Shown here: positions 18,786-30,500 of the stretch, one piece after another | Numbering within the stretch: the stretch's first letter is position 1 | How the letters are laid out: each line of letters starts with the position of its first letter | NCBI GenBank assembly: GCA_905478335.1 | Contig: CAJQIC010000017.1 | Span: 21,197 to 85,196 of the forward strand | Length of the DNA: 64,000 nt | Direction: 5' to 3' | From: an uncultured Bacteroidia bacterium | Lineage (GTDB): Bacteria; Bacteroidota; Bacteroidia; NS11-12g; UBA9320 | Position numbers and translations under genes: made by a program | Notes under the pieces: generated by a model | Told to the model about the DNA's origin: nothing | Seen by the model: only the letters and a program-made list of their open reading frames with translations | Database searches by the model: none

Positions 18786-19211
18786 ATGGCAAACAAATTG
18801 GTCTATATCACCCGAAAGGAACACTTCAATGCAGCACACAAGCTGTATAATCCCAAATGGTCTGAAGAAGAAAATGAAGCAATTTTTGGTAAATGTGCTA
18901 ACAAAAATTGGCATGGGCATAACTTCGATTTGTATGTCACCGTTAAGGGTTCGCCAAATGACGATACCGGATTTATTATGGATCTAAAGAAACTTCGTGA
19001 TATTATTAATGATTACGTCGTGGATGTGTTGGACCATAAGAATTTGAATTTAGACGTCCCATTTATGGAGAATAAAATGGCGTCAATAGAAAATTTAGCC
19101 ATTGGTATCTGGGAACAAATTGAACCACATATTGATAATTGTAAACTACATAGAATTAAGTTGTGGGAAACCCATAATAACTATGTAGAATATTTCGGAG
19201 AAGAAAATTAA
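18786..19211 (+). CDS. 6-pyruvoyl-tetrahydropterin synthase / QueD-like protein
   Basis: 141 aa from the ATG at 18786 (MANKLVYITRKEHFNAAH). A TTG 24 bases upstream in frame falls inside the predicted promoter and is rejected. Zinc ligands are visible as H in FNAAH and the pair in HGHNF; the catalytic Cys lies in GKCANKN, and the E in LWETHNN near the C-terminus fits the pterin-anchoring Glu. The family makes pyruvoyl-tetrahydropterin or carboxy-tetrahydropterin (queuosine pathway) from dihydroneopterin triphosphate; the sequence alone does not separate these. The biotin carrier gene follows after 10 bases. Confidence 0.88.
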   Translation: MANKLVYITRKEHFNAAHKLYNPKWSEEENEAIFGKCANKNWHGHNFDLYVTVKGSPNDDTGFIMDLKKLRDIINDYVVDVLDHKNLNLDVPFMENKMASIENLAIGIWEQIEPHIDNCKLHRIKLWETHNNYVEYFGEEN

Positions 19212-19221
19212 AACAGCACCT

Positions 19222-19710
19222 ATGTTCAAGGCTTCAGTAAACCAACGTCATACATTTGATATCGACAGTAAGAATGTCAATAAGGAACCTGTTTCATTCG
19301 ATTGTCAATTATTGCCCAATGGAACGTATCACATTATTCTAAATAATCAATCGATTTCGGCTGAAGTGATTGACATCGATTACAATAATAAATCAGTGAA
19401 TCTTTTGCTCGACAAACAAAAGTTTAGTGTTCAAATAGAAGATGATTTTGATATGTTATTGTCTAAAATGGGCATGGACAAACAAGCCGCTGATAAAGTT
19501 TATGAAATAAAGTCACCGATGCCAGGACTTGTTCTTGAGATTAAGGTAAAAGAAGGAAATCATGTGGAAGAAGGTCAGCCCTTGATGGTTCTAGAAGCCA
19601 TGAAGATGGAGAACGTTATCGCGTCTCCAAACGAAGGTGTGGTGTCTAAAGTTGAGGTTGAAGTACAACAAAAGGTTGATAAAAATCACGTCCTTATTAG
19701 ATTTGTATAA
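19222..19710 (+). CDS. Biotin carboxyl carrier protein of an acyl-CoA carboxylase
   Basis: 162 aa. The C-terminal half is a biotinyl domain with SPMPGLVLEIKVKEGNHVEE and the biotin-accepting lysine in LEAMKMEN (K at about 129). The N-terminal half (about 1-90) is a beta-rich region typical of stand-alone carriers of propionyl- or methylcrotonyl-type carboxylases in Bacteroidota. The carrier shuttles carboxyl groups between biotin carboxylase and carboxyltransferase, but neither partner gene is in the window. It lies 10 bases after the PTPS-like gene, suggesting co-transcription. Confidence 0.9.
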   Translation: MFKASVNQRHTFDIDSKNVNKEPVSFDCQLLPNGTYHIILNNQSISAEVIDIDYNNKSVNLLLDKQKFSVQIEDDFDMLLSKMGMDKQAADKVYEIKSPMPGLVLEIKVKEGNHVEEGQPLMVLEAMKMENVIASPNEGVVSKVEVEVQQKVDKNHVLIRFV

Positions 19711-19838
19711 GGGTAGCATGTTGCAGCTTATTTACTCCTATAGTTAGAACTAACTATTTTCTTCCTAATGACTACAGTATATGTAGACACTGTGTAAACA
19801 AACACGCATTCAACGTGTCTGTGGTCGCAACTAGTTTT

Positions 19839-19846
19839 TATTTTTG
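19839..19846 (+). promoter_or_regulatory. -7 box TATTTTTG ahead of the DUF3078 gene
   Basis: Exact TAnnTTTG match 14 bases before the ATG at 19861, implying a leader of only a few bases. A small inverted repeat (ATAGTTAG / CTAACTAT, about 19739-19756) further upstream may end transcription of the biotin carrier gene, though its T run is weak. Confidence 0.4.
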
Positions 19847-19860
19847 CTAAAAGTATTTTC

Positions 19861-20880
19861 ATGATACATTTAATATTGTCCGCAGCGTTGATGCTGGGTC
19901 TGTCAATTGGCGCTAGCGCACAAATTGACTCGTTAGCGATCGCTCAAAAGAATCAAGAACTGGCAGATGCAAAAGTTGCCTTAGCTCAAGCTCAAGCAGC
20001 AGTTGATGCCATTAACAGCCAATTAAAAGCTTTGCAACCTGAGCAAAAGTGGAAATCGGGTAGGGTCGTGAGTTTGAATTTTAACCAAGGTTCGTTTAAT
20101 AATTGGTCTTTAGGGGGTGTCAACGCAGTATCGTTAACAACACTGGCCAATGGCTTTGCCAATTACAAATTCGCCAATTGGACTTGGGACAATAACTTGG
20201 ATTTGGCATATGGTGTTGTAAAAAATAAGGGAGAAGACGTAAGAAAGAATGAAGACAAGATTGACTTCCAATCTAAACTAGGAAGGAAAGCTTCGGATAA
20301 AATAAGCTGGGCTGTTTTGACACGTTTTGAGAGTCAATTTGACCAAGGCTTTGACTTTAATGATGAGAATGATATCAGGCCTGTTATTTCGAGGTTTATG
20401 TCGCCAGCCTATTTAAAGCTCTCTCTGGGAATTGATATAAAACCTACCGATAAGTTATCGGTTTACGTTTCACCTGCTGCTGGGAAATGGACGTTTGTTA
20501 CAGATGACAGTATCGCTGCTCAAAATATATATATACCGAGTACCCACGATAACCCAAATAGAAGAGGGGAGTTTGGAGCATTAACGTCGTTCATATACCA
20601 AGATAAAGCGATTCTGAAAAACGTAGGATTGAGAACTAGCTTAGAACTGTTCAACAACTATACTGATGTTGTGAAAGAGAATCAAGGCAACATTGACGTT
20701 GATTGGCAAGTGCGGTTTGATTTTAAACTTGGTAAATATATTGGCGCGAACGTGTTTACGCATTTAAAATATGATCACGATACCAAAATTGAATACGACC
20801 CGGTAAATAAGCCAGGTGTAAAAGGACCTCGCACGCAGTTCAAAGAATTGTTTGGCTTAGGTTTTCAGTACAAGTTTTAG
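19861..20880 (+). CDS. DUF3078 family secreted/outer-membrane protein
   Basis: 339 aa. A signal peptide ends around IGASAQ; a short coiled coil follows (about 21-60, rich in Ala/Gln: NQELADAKVALAQAQAAVDA), then a beta-strand domain beginning WKSGRVVSLNFNQGSFNNWS, with LGGVNAVSLTTLANG and the DNNLDLAYGVVK region typical of DUF3078. Its C-terminal FGLGFQYKF ends in Phe, as barrel proteins do. The family is widespread in Bacteroidota and has no established function. It is predicted to lie in the outer membrane. An intrinsic terminator follows at 20902-20929. Confidence 0.83.
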   Translation: MIHLILSAALMLGLSIGASAQIDSLAIAQKNQELADAKVALAQAQAAVDAINSQLKALQPEQKWKSGRVVSLNFNQGSFNNWSLGGVNAVSLTTLANGFANYKFANWTWDNNLDLAYGVVKNKGEDVRKNEDKIDFQSKLGRKASDKISWAVLTRFESQFDQGFDFNDENDIRPVISRFMSPAYLKLSLGIDIKPTDKLSVYVSPAAGKWTFVTDDSIAAQNIYIPSTHDNPNRRGEFGALTSFIYQDKAILKNVGLRTSLELFNNYTDVVKENQGNIDVDWQVRFDFKLGKYIGANVFTHLKYDHDTKIEYDPVNKPGVKGPRTQFKELFGLGFQYKF

Positions 20881-20901
20881 GCGCTGTTAATAAGCGTTAT
20901 G

Positions 20902-20929
20902 AAGCCCTACAGAAATGTGGGGCTTTTTT
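20902..20929 (+). terminator. Intrinsic terminator after the DUF3078 gene
   Basis: Arms AAGCCCTAC (20902-20910) and GTGGGGCTT (20917-20925) form a 9-bp stem with one G-T pair and a 6-base loop, followed by T at 20924-20929. Confidence 0.8.
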
Positions 20930-21004
20930 GTTTCAAAAACATTAGTGTTTGTCCAAACTATCAGCGTTTATCATGTGTTATATTTAACATCAAATTATTT
21001 TATA

Positions 21005-21850
21005 ATGAAACTTAGAAATTTACTTATTCTTTTAGCGTTGGCGGGTACAGCAAACGCACAAATCAGTGTTCCTGCACCTAGTCCTTTGTCGACAGTTGAA
21101 CAAAAGGTGGGTTTGACCGATGTTAGTATTACGTATTCGCGTCCAAGTATGAAGGGAAGAACAATATTTGGAGATCTTGTACCTTATGGAGAAATGTGGC
21201 GGTTAGGCGCTAATGCGAGCACTAAAATTGAAACATCTGATGACATTTCAATCAACGGACATGACGTGCCTGCTGGAACGTATGCGTTATATGCTATTCC
21301 AAACCAAGATAAGTGGACAATAGTGATTCATTCAAATACGAGTTACTGGGGTACAGGAGGCAGCAAATACAAAACGGAAGAAGACCTAGTACGTTTTGAT
21401 GTAGAAGTTAATTCAAAGTATCCTGTAGCTACAGAGACGATGACGTTTCAGTTTTCTAATTTAACAACTGAGGGTTGCAACATTGAGTTACTTTGGGCCA
21501 ATACACAAGTTTTGCTTGATGTAAAAACCAATACGGATGAGCAGGTATCAAAAGAAATTGACATCAAAATGAAAGGTGTTAGTTCTGCGACCTATTATCA
21601 ATCGGCCCGTTACTACTATAACAACGACAAGGATATGGACAAGGCATATGAGTGGATTAAGCTAGCCCTTGTAGATAACGAAAAGTTTTGGATGGTACGT
21701 CAAAAGGCGCTGATTGAAGCAAAATTAGGGAAGTATAAAGACGCTATTGAAACAGCAAATAAGTCTAAAGAACTGGCTGAAAAAGCAGGGAACGAGAATT
21801 ACATGCGTATGAATGAAAAGTCCATTGAAGAATGGTCCAAAAAGAAATAA
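21005..21850 (+). CDS. DUF2911 family secreted protein
   Basis: 281 aa from the ATG at 21005 (MKLRNLLILLALAGTANAQ), which opens a clean signal peptide; the frame is open 90 bases farther up, but that would spoil the signal. The DUF2911 domain covers about 30-165 (VTYSRPSMKGRTIFG-like stretch, VPYGEMWRLGANA, INGHDVPAGTYALYAIP, WTIVIHSN). The C-terminal part (about 190-280) is helical with TPR-like spacing (YYQSARYYYNNDKDMDKAYE, KLGKYKDAIETANKSKELAE). Likely periplasmic; activity unknown. A strong bidirectional terminator follows. Confidence 0.88.
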   Translation: MKLRNLLILLALAGTANAQISVPAPSPLSTVEQKVGLTDVSITYSRPSMKGRTIFGDLVPYGEMWRLGANASTKIETSDDISINGHDVPAGTYALYAIPNQDKWTIVIHSNTSYWGTGGSKYKTEEDLVRFDVEVNSKYPVATETMTFQFSNLTTEGCNIELLWANTQVLLDVKTNTDEQVSKEIDIKMKGVSSATYYQSARYYYNNDKDMDKAYEWIKLALVDNEKFWMVRQKALIEAKLGKYKDAIETANKSKELAEKAGNENYMRMNEKSIEEWSKKK

Positions 21851-21865
21851 CGGATTGTGTTATAA

Positions 21866-21897
21866 ATAAAAAGCCCTTCAATTGAAGGGCTTTTTTT
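21866..21897. terminator. Bidirectional intrinsic terminator
   Basis: A perfect 22-base palindrome (21871-21892, arms AAGCCCTTCAA / TTGAAGGGCTT) is flanked by an A run on one side and a T run on the other. It separates the convergent DUF2911 gene and the minus-strand gene ending at 21903. Confidence 0.92.
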
Positions 21898-21902
21898 ATG
21901 TG

Positions 21903-22331
21903 CTATTTTTTCTTTTTATGCCTATCTACGGTTGGCCGGTACATGACTTCAAGCGATTCGCCTGTCCGAGGGTATCTATACAGGTAATGACCTTTATCGT
22001 AGTGTCTTCCTTGAAATTTCAATCTAGGAGAAACAGTCATCAACAACCAATCTTCCCCATCAAGCGTGAAGTATTTGTGTTGGAATACGTTGAATTTGTC
22101 GAGCATAACACCTTCTACGGTAAGCCACATTTCTAGGTGTAAACTTCTTCCATCGTTTAGGGTAGCTATAGGTATACGCTTGGTGTGTTTTTTAAGGATA
22201 CCTGATCGTATAACATCTCCTCCCGTTTCTAGCATATCTCCATTGTATATAATGGTGTAGATGCGTAGTTCATATTTGTATTTTTTGGCAAAACTATTAA
22301 AGCTAAACAGGCACAAACATGCCACAGCCAA
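21903..22331 (-). CDS. Small secreted protein of unknown function; start region frameshifted
   Basis: 142 aa as an open frame, but only TTG is available as a start and it falls in the middle of a signal peptide (hydrophobic AVACLCLFSFNSFA, cut before KKYKYEL). An ATGATG pair at 22362-22357 lies in the neighbouring frame. Dropping one A of the AAAA at 22356-22353 would join it and give a textbook signal peptide (MMKHISLKSLLAVACLCLF). The mature part is basic and beta-rich with a lysine tail; I do not recognise a family. Either the gene is frameshifted in this strain, the sequence has an indel, or an unusual start is used. Confidence 0.62.
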   Translation of the reverse strand: MAVACLCLFSFNSFAKKYKYELRIYTIIYNGDMLETGGDVIRSGILKKHTKRIPIATLNDGRSLHLEMWLTVEGVMLDKFNVFQHKYFTLDGEDWLLMTVSPRLKFQGRHYDKGHYLYRYPRTGESLEVMYRPTVDRHKKKK

Positions 22332-22419
22332 TAAGGATTTTAGTGATATGTGTTTTCATCATACCCAAATTTAATATGCTTGGATGGTGAAAACGACGCA
22401 GGAATTGGTGGATAAGTAC

Positions 22420-24147
22420 CTACGAGTTCATTGATATCAAGAACTCGTCATTGTTTTTTGTGCCTTGCATTTGCTTGAGCATCATGTTCATAGCTTCTTC
22501 GCTATTCATGTCGGCCAAGTAATTACGCAACACCCACATGCGTTGGTTGGTTACTTTGTCAAGCAATAAGTCTTCTCGACGTGTGCTACTCGAAATAATA
22601 TCAATGGCTGGGAATATGCGTCGGTTAGAAAGCTTTCTATCCAATTGTAATTCCATGTTACCCGTACCTTTAAATTCTTCAAAGATTACTTCGTCCATTT
22701 TAGAGCCTGTATCAATTAAAGCCGTAGCGATGATGGTCAAAGAACCTCCATTTTCGATGTTTCTAGCTGCACCAAAAAATCTTTTTGGCTTGTGAAGTGC
22801 ATTGGCATCCACACCACCTGATAATATTTTTCCTGAAGCGGGTTGTACCGTATTGTACGCTCTTGCCAATCGGGTGATAGAATCCAGTAAAATGACCACA
22901 TCGTGCCCACATTCAGTAAGGCGTTTTGCCTTTGATAATACAATATTTGCCAGTTTAACATGCTTTTCAGCTGGCTCGTCAAATGTTGAAGCAACTACTT
23001 CTGCCTTAACACTTCTTGCCATATCGGTGACCTCTTCAGGACGTTCGTCTATCAGAAGAATAATCATGTAGGTTTCTGGATGGTTGGCAGAAATTGCATT
23101 GGCAACGTCTTTTAACAAGTTGGTTTTACCTGTTTTAGGTTGTGCGACAATTAATCCTCTTTGACCTTTACCTATCGGCGTGATAAGGTCTATGATTCTT
23201 GTAGAGTAATTACTTGCGTTGTACTCTAAGTTGAATTTTTCTTCTGGGAATAAAGGCGTCAAATGTTCGAAAGAAACACGGTCTCTAACCAAGGCTGGAG
23301 ACTTGCCATTGATCATCTCTATTTTAATAAGAGCGAAGTACTTTTCACCCTCCTTAGGCGGGCGAATAGTGCCTTGTACAACATCACCGGTTTTTAAGCC
23401 AAATGACTTAACCAAATGTGGTGGTACATAAACGTCATCAGGAGATGGCTGGTAATTGTAATCGGCAGATCGTAAAAAGCCATATCCATCCTGTATCGTT
23501 TCTAAAACACCTTGGGTGCTAACAACACCTTCCAATTCAAGATAATTCAACAGGTTGTCACGCATTTCTTTGCGTTTCTCCTTTTCAGGATCGCGCTCTC
23601 TTTGTGGCCGATTATTTGATTTGTTGCTGTGGTGGCTGTCCTTATTATTGTCTTTTAGATTGTCTTTTTGACTGTTGTCACGCTGATTTTTGTTAGGAGC
23701 CTCGTTGTTGTCCATGGCTTCAATGATGCGTGCATCGTCGTCAGACTTTTTATTGTCGTTTTGATTCGACTGGCGATTGTCTTTTTTTCTTTCAGATTTA
23801 TCGCCTGAATGCTGTTTTTTATCTCCGTGTTGGTTCGAAGGTTTATCCTGTTTTTGATTACGCGGTCTTCTTTCGCGAGGTTTAGGTTTGTCTTCAGAAT
23901 CTTGAGTTGATTTCTCTGATCTTTCATTCTTTGCCTTAGGTTTTTCACCTTGTTGTTTGGCAGGTTTTGCCGGCTTAGCTGGCTTTGTAGGTTTGTCGGG
24001 TGCTGCCGGTGTTTTTATGGCTTGCTCTTCTAATATTTTGTAAATGAGGTCCTGTTTTTTTAGGCCTTTACTGTTAATGTCTAGTTTGGTTGCAATTTCT
24101 TTAAGCTCAGAAACGAGCATGTCGTTAAGCGTTATAATATCAAACAT
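22420..24147 (-). CDS. rho: Transcription termination factor Rho
   Basis: 575 aa, longer than the roughly 420 aa of E. coli Rho. The N-terminal Rho_N helical domain (about 1-48, [15 protein letters not shown]) is followed by an insert of about 155 residues rich in Asn, Lys, Asp, Arg and Gln, as known for Bacteroidota Rho. The RNA-binding cold-shock-like domain starts near 205 ([15 protein letters not shown]). The ATPase domain has Walker [12 protein letters not shown] (about 335-345), [10 protein letters not shown] and [13 protein letters not shown]. Rho is a ring helicase that stops transcription of untranslated RNA. The insert may mediate RNA binding or condensation (known for some relatives, inferred here). 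Confidence 0.96.
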   Translation of the reverse strand: MFDIITLNDMLVSELKEIATKLDINSKGLKKQDLIYKILEEQAIKTPAAPDKPTKPAKPAKPAKQQGEKPKAKNERSEKSTQDSEDKPKPRERRPRNQKQDKPSNQHGDKKQHSGDKSERKKDNRQSNQNDNKKSDDDARIIEAMDNNEAPNKNQRDNSQKDNLKDNNKDSHHSNKSNNRPQRERDPEKEKRKEMRDNLLNYLELEGVVSTQGVLETIQDGYGFLRSADYNYQPSPDDVYVPPHLVKSFGLKTGDVVQGTIRPPKEGEKYFALIKIEMINGKSPALVRDRVSFEHLTPLFPEEKFNLEYNASNYSTRIIDLITPIGKGQRGLIVAQPKTGKTNLLKDVANAISANHPETYMIILLIDERPEEVTDMARSVKAEVVASTFDEPAEKHVKLANIVLSKAKRLTECGHDVVILLDSITRLARAYNTVQPASGKILSGGVDANALHKPKRFFGAARNIENGGSLTIIATALIDTGSKMDEVIFEEFKGTGNMELQLDRKLSNRRIFPAIDIISSSTRREDLLLDKVTNQRMWVLRNYLADMNSEEAMNMMLKQMQGTKNNDEFLISMNS

Positions 24148-24551
24148 ATGAAGTGATACGTGTTGTTATGATTTTTAATAATTGTGATTCTAAAAATAAT
24201 CGCGAAAGGGTTCGGAAATGTTGTAGAAAAAAAGAATACCTGATCGGGACTCTCTGATGCAATGATAGGTGAATTAATTGAAAACTAAAAGGAGAGTTTT
24301 GTTTTTAGAACCATCGGTAATCGAATGTTTTGGGTCAGCGCTGAAGTGTCAAAAAAAGTGTACTTATGGCAGAAATGTTGATAAAAACTTGCATTTGGCT
24401 GACATTATCGTAACATTTGGACTTGTAGAAGTAGTGTGTAATTGGGTTTTTGTCCTAAAAGCCCTTTTAATTTTAGTTTTATTCTCTCCCCATTCTGGGC
24501 AGAGGTGACTCTGTTTCTACGATTTTTTTAGAACAAATAGAATTTAGATTT
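24148..24551. other. Intergenic region between rho and the giant secreted protein
   Basis: 404 bases separating divergent genes, expected to carry both promoters. I see no exact TAnnTTTG box for the plus-strand gene, only weak variants (TAATTTTA, TAGTTTTA around 24460-24480). A hairpin with arms CTCTCCCC (24484-24491) and GGGCAGAG (24497-24504), one mismatch and a 5-base loop, lies about 50 bases before the giant gene start. A 76-codon open frame at 24278-24508 has no coding character. Confidence 0.4.
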
Positions 24552-27500
24552 ATGAAAAAATTTTACTCATTTTTATTGGCTATTGGCGTAATTATTTTGT
24601 TAATTCCATCGGAGGTTTCTGCTCAGACGTATACGTATGATCAGTCCAAATCGTCCCTAAATGTAGGAAACCCTGGTACTCTTCGCGGTACTGCTTATGA
24701 TTACACTACGACTGGGGGTACAATTATCCATCGAGGTAATTCAGGTCCTAATGGATCTACGGGTAGCTACAACTCAACCAATTACTGGTCTGTAGCACGC
24801 GCAATCCCATTTCCTTTCAAGTTTTATGGCGCGACGGTTGATTCGTTTTGTGTCTCCAAAAACGGTTTGTTGACGTTTTCAACAAACGTTGCGGGAACGG
24901 CAGTGAACACAGCATTGAATTCAAATTCGGCTTTACCAAATACGAATTTGCCCGATTCAACTATTGCGTATTTCTGGGAATCCATGGGTACAAACATTTC
25001 TTCGAGGGATTACATTTATTCGATTCCTTATGGATCAACAGGGAATAGGCAATTATGGATTTTGAATTATTCATGGAAACTTGGTAATTCAAGCTATGCA
25101 TACTTTGCAGTTGTATTAGATGAAAAGACAAACGATATCTACGTTGTAGATATGAACTATTTTTACAGCTCAAGCGCACTTACCATGACGGTCGGAACTC
25201 AATTGTCCTCTACGTCAGCAGTGCAAGTTAATTCTGGACTTAACTCTTCTGCAGGTTCGCCAAATATAATTTTCGGTAGTGGAGGCTCTGTGCATAGCAA
25301 TAATGAGTATTACATATTTGAAGAAAAACTACTAGTTACAGATGATATGTCGGTCGTGGAAATGGATAACCCTAGTGGAGCCATATGTAGCACATCCGAT
25401 TCTATTAAAGTAAAAGTGAAAAATGAGGGAACCAATGCGGTGACCGATTTCGATGTTGAATGGTCTGTTAATGGGACTAGTCAATCCACATATTCATATA
25501 GTGGCTCTCTTGCTTCGGGTGCATCAACAACAGTAAATCTCGGCAGTTATACCTATGGAACATCAACATCAACGTTCAATTTTCAATTTAGAACGGATGA
25601 TCCTAATGGAAATACAGATAAAAATCTAGCCAATGATACCGTGAAAAAAACGCTCAAGAAAGGGCTCTCCGGTAGTTATACTGTTGGAACGTCTTCCAGT
25701 AATTATGCAACCATGGCGGCAGCAATGGCTGATTTAAAAGCTTCTGGTGTATGCGGTCCCGTAACAATGAATATTGCAAAAGGCACATATACAGGTCAGG
25801 TTGCATTAGAAGGTGATATCTCAGGAGCGTCGTCAGCAAATACCATAACTTTTAAATCAGCTACGGGTAAACAAGCAGATGTAATTTTTGCTTACTCATC
25901 TACTGGAACATCTAAATTAACAACATTCCTATTAAAGAATACGTCCTATATAATTATGCGTGACGTGACATTTGAGGCGAAAGGTACATCTTACGGCTGG
26001 CCTACCCAGGTTTGGTCTGCGAGTAACATTTCGTTCATTAATTGTCACTTTAAGTGTAAATACATAGGAACGTCATCATATAATAACAACTTAGTAATCA
26101 ATGGTAGCGCGACAAGTTATTCAACTGGCTCGTTAAACCATGACATTACAGTAGATAGCTGTACGTTTACAAACGGAGGTTATGCTGCTTGTTCTAGCTA
26201 CGGATCAGGAACAGCAAGTTTTTCTAATGGTTTAACCTTTACGAACAATACACTTATAAACTCTGGATATTACGGATTAAGAATATACTATCAAGGTGCA
26301 CCTCAAATTTCTAATAATCATATCACAATGAGATCAGGTGCTTGGTGTGGAATTTACATGTACTACGTAAAATCAACCTCGACAGTACCAGTAAGAATTA
26401 ATCGAAACCAGGTGTATAAATCTAGTTACTATGGCATTTATATGTCTTCATGTGATAACTCATCGTCACAACAAGGTGAATTATATAACAACATTATCGG
26501 TAACTTTTCGGGCGCTCCAACTTATTATGGTATTTATAACTTTAGCAGTGATTACTGGAGAGTATATCACAATACAGTGGACGTGCGCGCTTCTAGTTCT
26601 TCAACTATTAGAGCTTGTTACTACACTTCCGTAAGTTATTCGGATATTAGAAACAATATCTTTAGTATTCAAAGTTCAGCTTCGTCATCAAGCCACTATG
26701 CACTTTATAATACGAGTTCGCCAAGTACAAATAGAAAGTGTGACCACAATGTATATTACAATCCAAATGGTACATATTTAATTTATTCTGGAGGATCCAG
26801 AACAGCGTCTGTTCTAAATAGCTATAGTACTGCTGGGGATGGAAATTCTATTAACAAAATGCCTCCATTTAAAAGTGCTTCAGATGCACATTTAAGTGAT
26901 GGTTGTTTTGATAAGGTCGATGCCTTAATGGGGGTGTCTGAAGACATTGATGGAGATAGCAGGGATCCAGTTTTCCCTCATCCAGGTGCGGATGAAGTAG
27001 TATTGTCGTCTAACGATGTTGGAGTTGTGTCTATTGAATCACCTTCAGGGACTGTATCTTCAGGAACACAAACGGTTAGAGTAATTGTTAGAAACTACGG
27101 AAGCAATTCAGTTTCTGGATACAATGTAAGCTACAAAGTAGCCGGTGGTTCAAGTGTAACACAAGCGGTGTCCGGTACACTGGCAAGCTGTTCGAATGAT
27201 ACCATTACGTTTACAACGACTTTTAGTCATACAGTTGGGTGTACCAATCTCAATGCTTGGACGTCAGCACCGAATACAACAACAGATGGGAATGTGTCTA
27301 ATGATACTGCTACTTCAAGTTTTGGTGTAGCCATGTCTGGTACGTTCACGGTTGGTGGAACTAGCGGAGATTTTAGCACATTTGGAGAAGCGGTTGACGC
27401 CCTTAACTGTGCTGGAATATCAGGAGCAGTGGTATTTAATGTAGTTTCTGGTACGTATACGGAACAAGTTAACCTTGGCAGTTATACAGGTAGTTCATCA

Positions 27501-30500
27501 ACGAATACAATTACCTTCCAATCAGCTAGTTCAAATACTACAAAACCAGTTTTACGATTTGCAACCACATCAGCTACAAACAATGGTGTCCTGAATTTTA
27601 GTGGTTCGTCAAACATAATTTTCAAAGGGATTCATGTTAAACAAACAGCGACAACTTCAACTTCAATGAATTATTGTGCAGTGGTAACCATGGCTGGAAG
27701 CAACAGTTCATTAACTATAGAAGATTGTAAGTTAGAAGGAATAACACCAACTTATACGTATTATAATTATTCATCAATCATTTATGATGGAACGGGTACA
27801 GGTAATATGAGTAACGATATCATTATTAAGAATAATGAGTTGATCAAGGGATCATATTCTATTTATACTTTTGGTGGTAATACTGGTACACTTCAAAGAG
27901 GATGGGTGATTACAGGGAATACGATTTCAGGATTTGTAAATTACTCTTTGTATTGCTACTATTTAACTGGTTTAGAAATTTCGAACAATACGATCACAAG
28001 CTCACTATCCACTGGTATCTATGCCAGATATTGTGATGGAGCCATGAAGATTACCAATAACAGAATCACTGGAGTAACTTCAGGATATGGTATCTATATG
28101 TATTATTGTGATGCCACCAGCGGCTCACCTGCACTGGTTGCCAACAATACAATTCAAGTTGGAAACGGCTACTCGTATGTGAGGGGCATGTATGTGCAAT
28201 ACTGCAAGTATCAAAAGATTTTGCACAACACGGTTGTTAACAATACGACTTACGCTTCAACTACTTATGGTGCGGGTTATTTCTATTTTACTTCGTCCTA
28301 TCCAGGTAATGAATTAAAGAACAACATTTTTGTTGCGAATAACGGAGGCTACTCAGTATACTTATACTATAGTGGTACAAATCATTATTTTGCTGCACTT
28401 GACTATAACATTTACTACAGTACAGCAACTGGAAGTCATATTTACGCTGGAGGAAATTACTCGTCTGTAGCTGCATATAAATCAGCAAAGTCTGGAAAAG
28501 ATCCTAACAGTTTTGAAGAGAAACCACCTTTTAAATCAAGTTCTGACTTGCATTTAGCCGATGGTTGTTTTACCAAAGTTCCTTCTGTTTCAGATGTAAC
28601 CACAGACATGGATGGTGCAACACGTAACACCACATCTACGCACCCAGGTGCCGATGAGGTAGAAACTGGGGCATTAGACGCTGGGGTTACCGAAATCCTT
28701 TCGCCAAAAGGAATTGTTAGTTCAGGTAGTCAGACAGTAGAAGTAGTTGTGAAAAACTTTGGAACTACAACAATTTCAACATTGACGGTGTCATACACAG
28801 TTGGCACGACAACAAATTCTCAAACTTTTGGTGTGAGTTTAGCTGGATGTACAGCTGATACATTGACATTTACAACAGGATACAATCATACTGGGGGATG
28901 TGCGAGCATATCTGCTAAAACAAGCGATCCGAATGCTTTAACCGATGCAGTGCCTTCAAATGACGAAGGACCATCACAATCGTTTGGCGTATCTGTATCA
29001 GGTACCTTTACTGTAGGTGGAACAAGTGGCGATTTCTCAAGCTTAAGTGACGCCATTGAAAATTTACTTTGTGCAGGCATTAGCGGTCCAGTAACCTTAA
29101 ATGTGGTTAGTGGTACTTACAACGAACGTGTTTCGTTACTGCCAATTTCTGGAATGTCTAGTACCAATACGGTTACTATTCAATCACACCCTTCAAACAC
29201 GTCGATGCCAATTGTACAAAGTGACAATGGAGGTTTAACAAACAACGTGATTTTGTTCAATGGATCATCCTACTTTACAATTGATGGTATTCATTTTAAG
29301 GCAAACAATGCCACTTATAATCGTGTGGTTGAAATGCAAGGTTCAAACTCAAACATTACCATTAAAAACTGTAAGCTGGAGTCTCAAACTGTCTTCACAA
29401 CAAGTAGCAATAGTTATATAATTTACGATCGGACTGGATCAGCAAACATGTCCAACAATATCAAAATTATGAACAATACGCTAACGGGCGGTTCATATGC
29501 TATATATAACTTTGGTGGAGGTACTTCTTCTACTGACCTACAAGACGGTTGGGTGATATCAGGGAACACAGTCACTGGTTTCGCTTATATGGGTGTTTAT
29601 AATTTGTACAACAAAAATTTAATCTTAACTAATAACACCATAACTACAAAGTCTACCTATTCCACAAACTTATACGGAACCTATTTTAGGTATTGTGATG
29701 GAGCCATGGTAATTTCAGGAAACCACGTAGATATTGATCGTGGAGGTTATGGAATGTATATGTATTACTGTGATGCAACGTCGACTTCGCCTGCAGTCAT
29801 TAGTAATAATTACCTCAGAATTGGTAATGGTACTTCATGGAGTAGAGGAGTATTTGCTTATTACGGTTCTTACCAGAATTGGTATAATAATACCTTCCGC
29901 TCATTTAGCTCTAGTTCGTATTCTTCATCGAACTCATATGCTACCATGCGCCTCTATTATACAAGCAATACATCAATATTCAGAAACAACATCGTTTCAA
30001 ATTATGGTGGTGGTTATGCGCTATACTTTTACAACCCGACTTATGTGAAATCGGATTATAACAACATACATAGTACAAGCACAGGGTCACATATATACGC
30101 AGCTGGAACATACTCTAGCTTAAGTGCATACCAAACAGCTAAAGGGACTGACTTAAATTCTTTTGACAAGGATCCTAAGTTTAGCAGTTCTCCTGTTTAC
30201 CAGCCAAATCAAGAAGAATTCTTTAACGCGGGTGATTCAACTGGTTTAACTGTTGATATTGACAGCAACTCAAGACCTGCTGCGATGTCTACAATTGGTG
30301 CGTTGGAAATCAACCCAGACTTAAACATAATAAGTGTTGCAGGTGATTCTGCTTGTGGAACTATGAATTCCGCTTCGACGGTGACCGTAACATTCAAAAA
30401 CGAAGGAGACATCATACAACAAATGGCTAGTTTCAACGTATCACTTGATACTTTTGCCGCTGTTCCAGTAACAATTACTGGGCCGTTTGCAAAAGGTATG

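Noticed and set aside
20915..21004. N-terminal extension of the DUF2911 protein
   Set aside because: It would begin within the terminator of the preceding gene and bury the clean signal peptide that starts at 21005.
24278..24508. 76-codon plus-strand open frame upstream of the giant gene
   Set aside because: TTG start, no Shine-Dalgarno, no protein-like pattern; best seen as leader/intergenic DNA.
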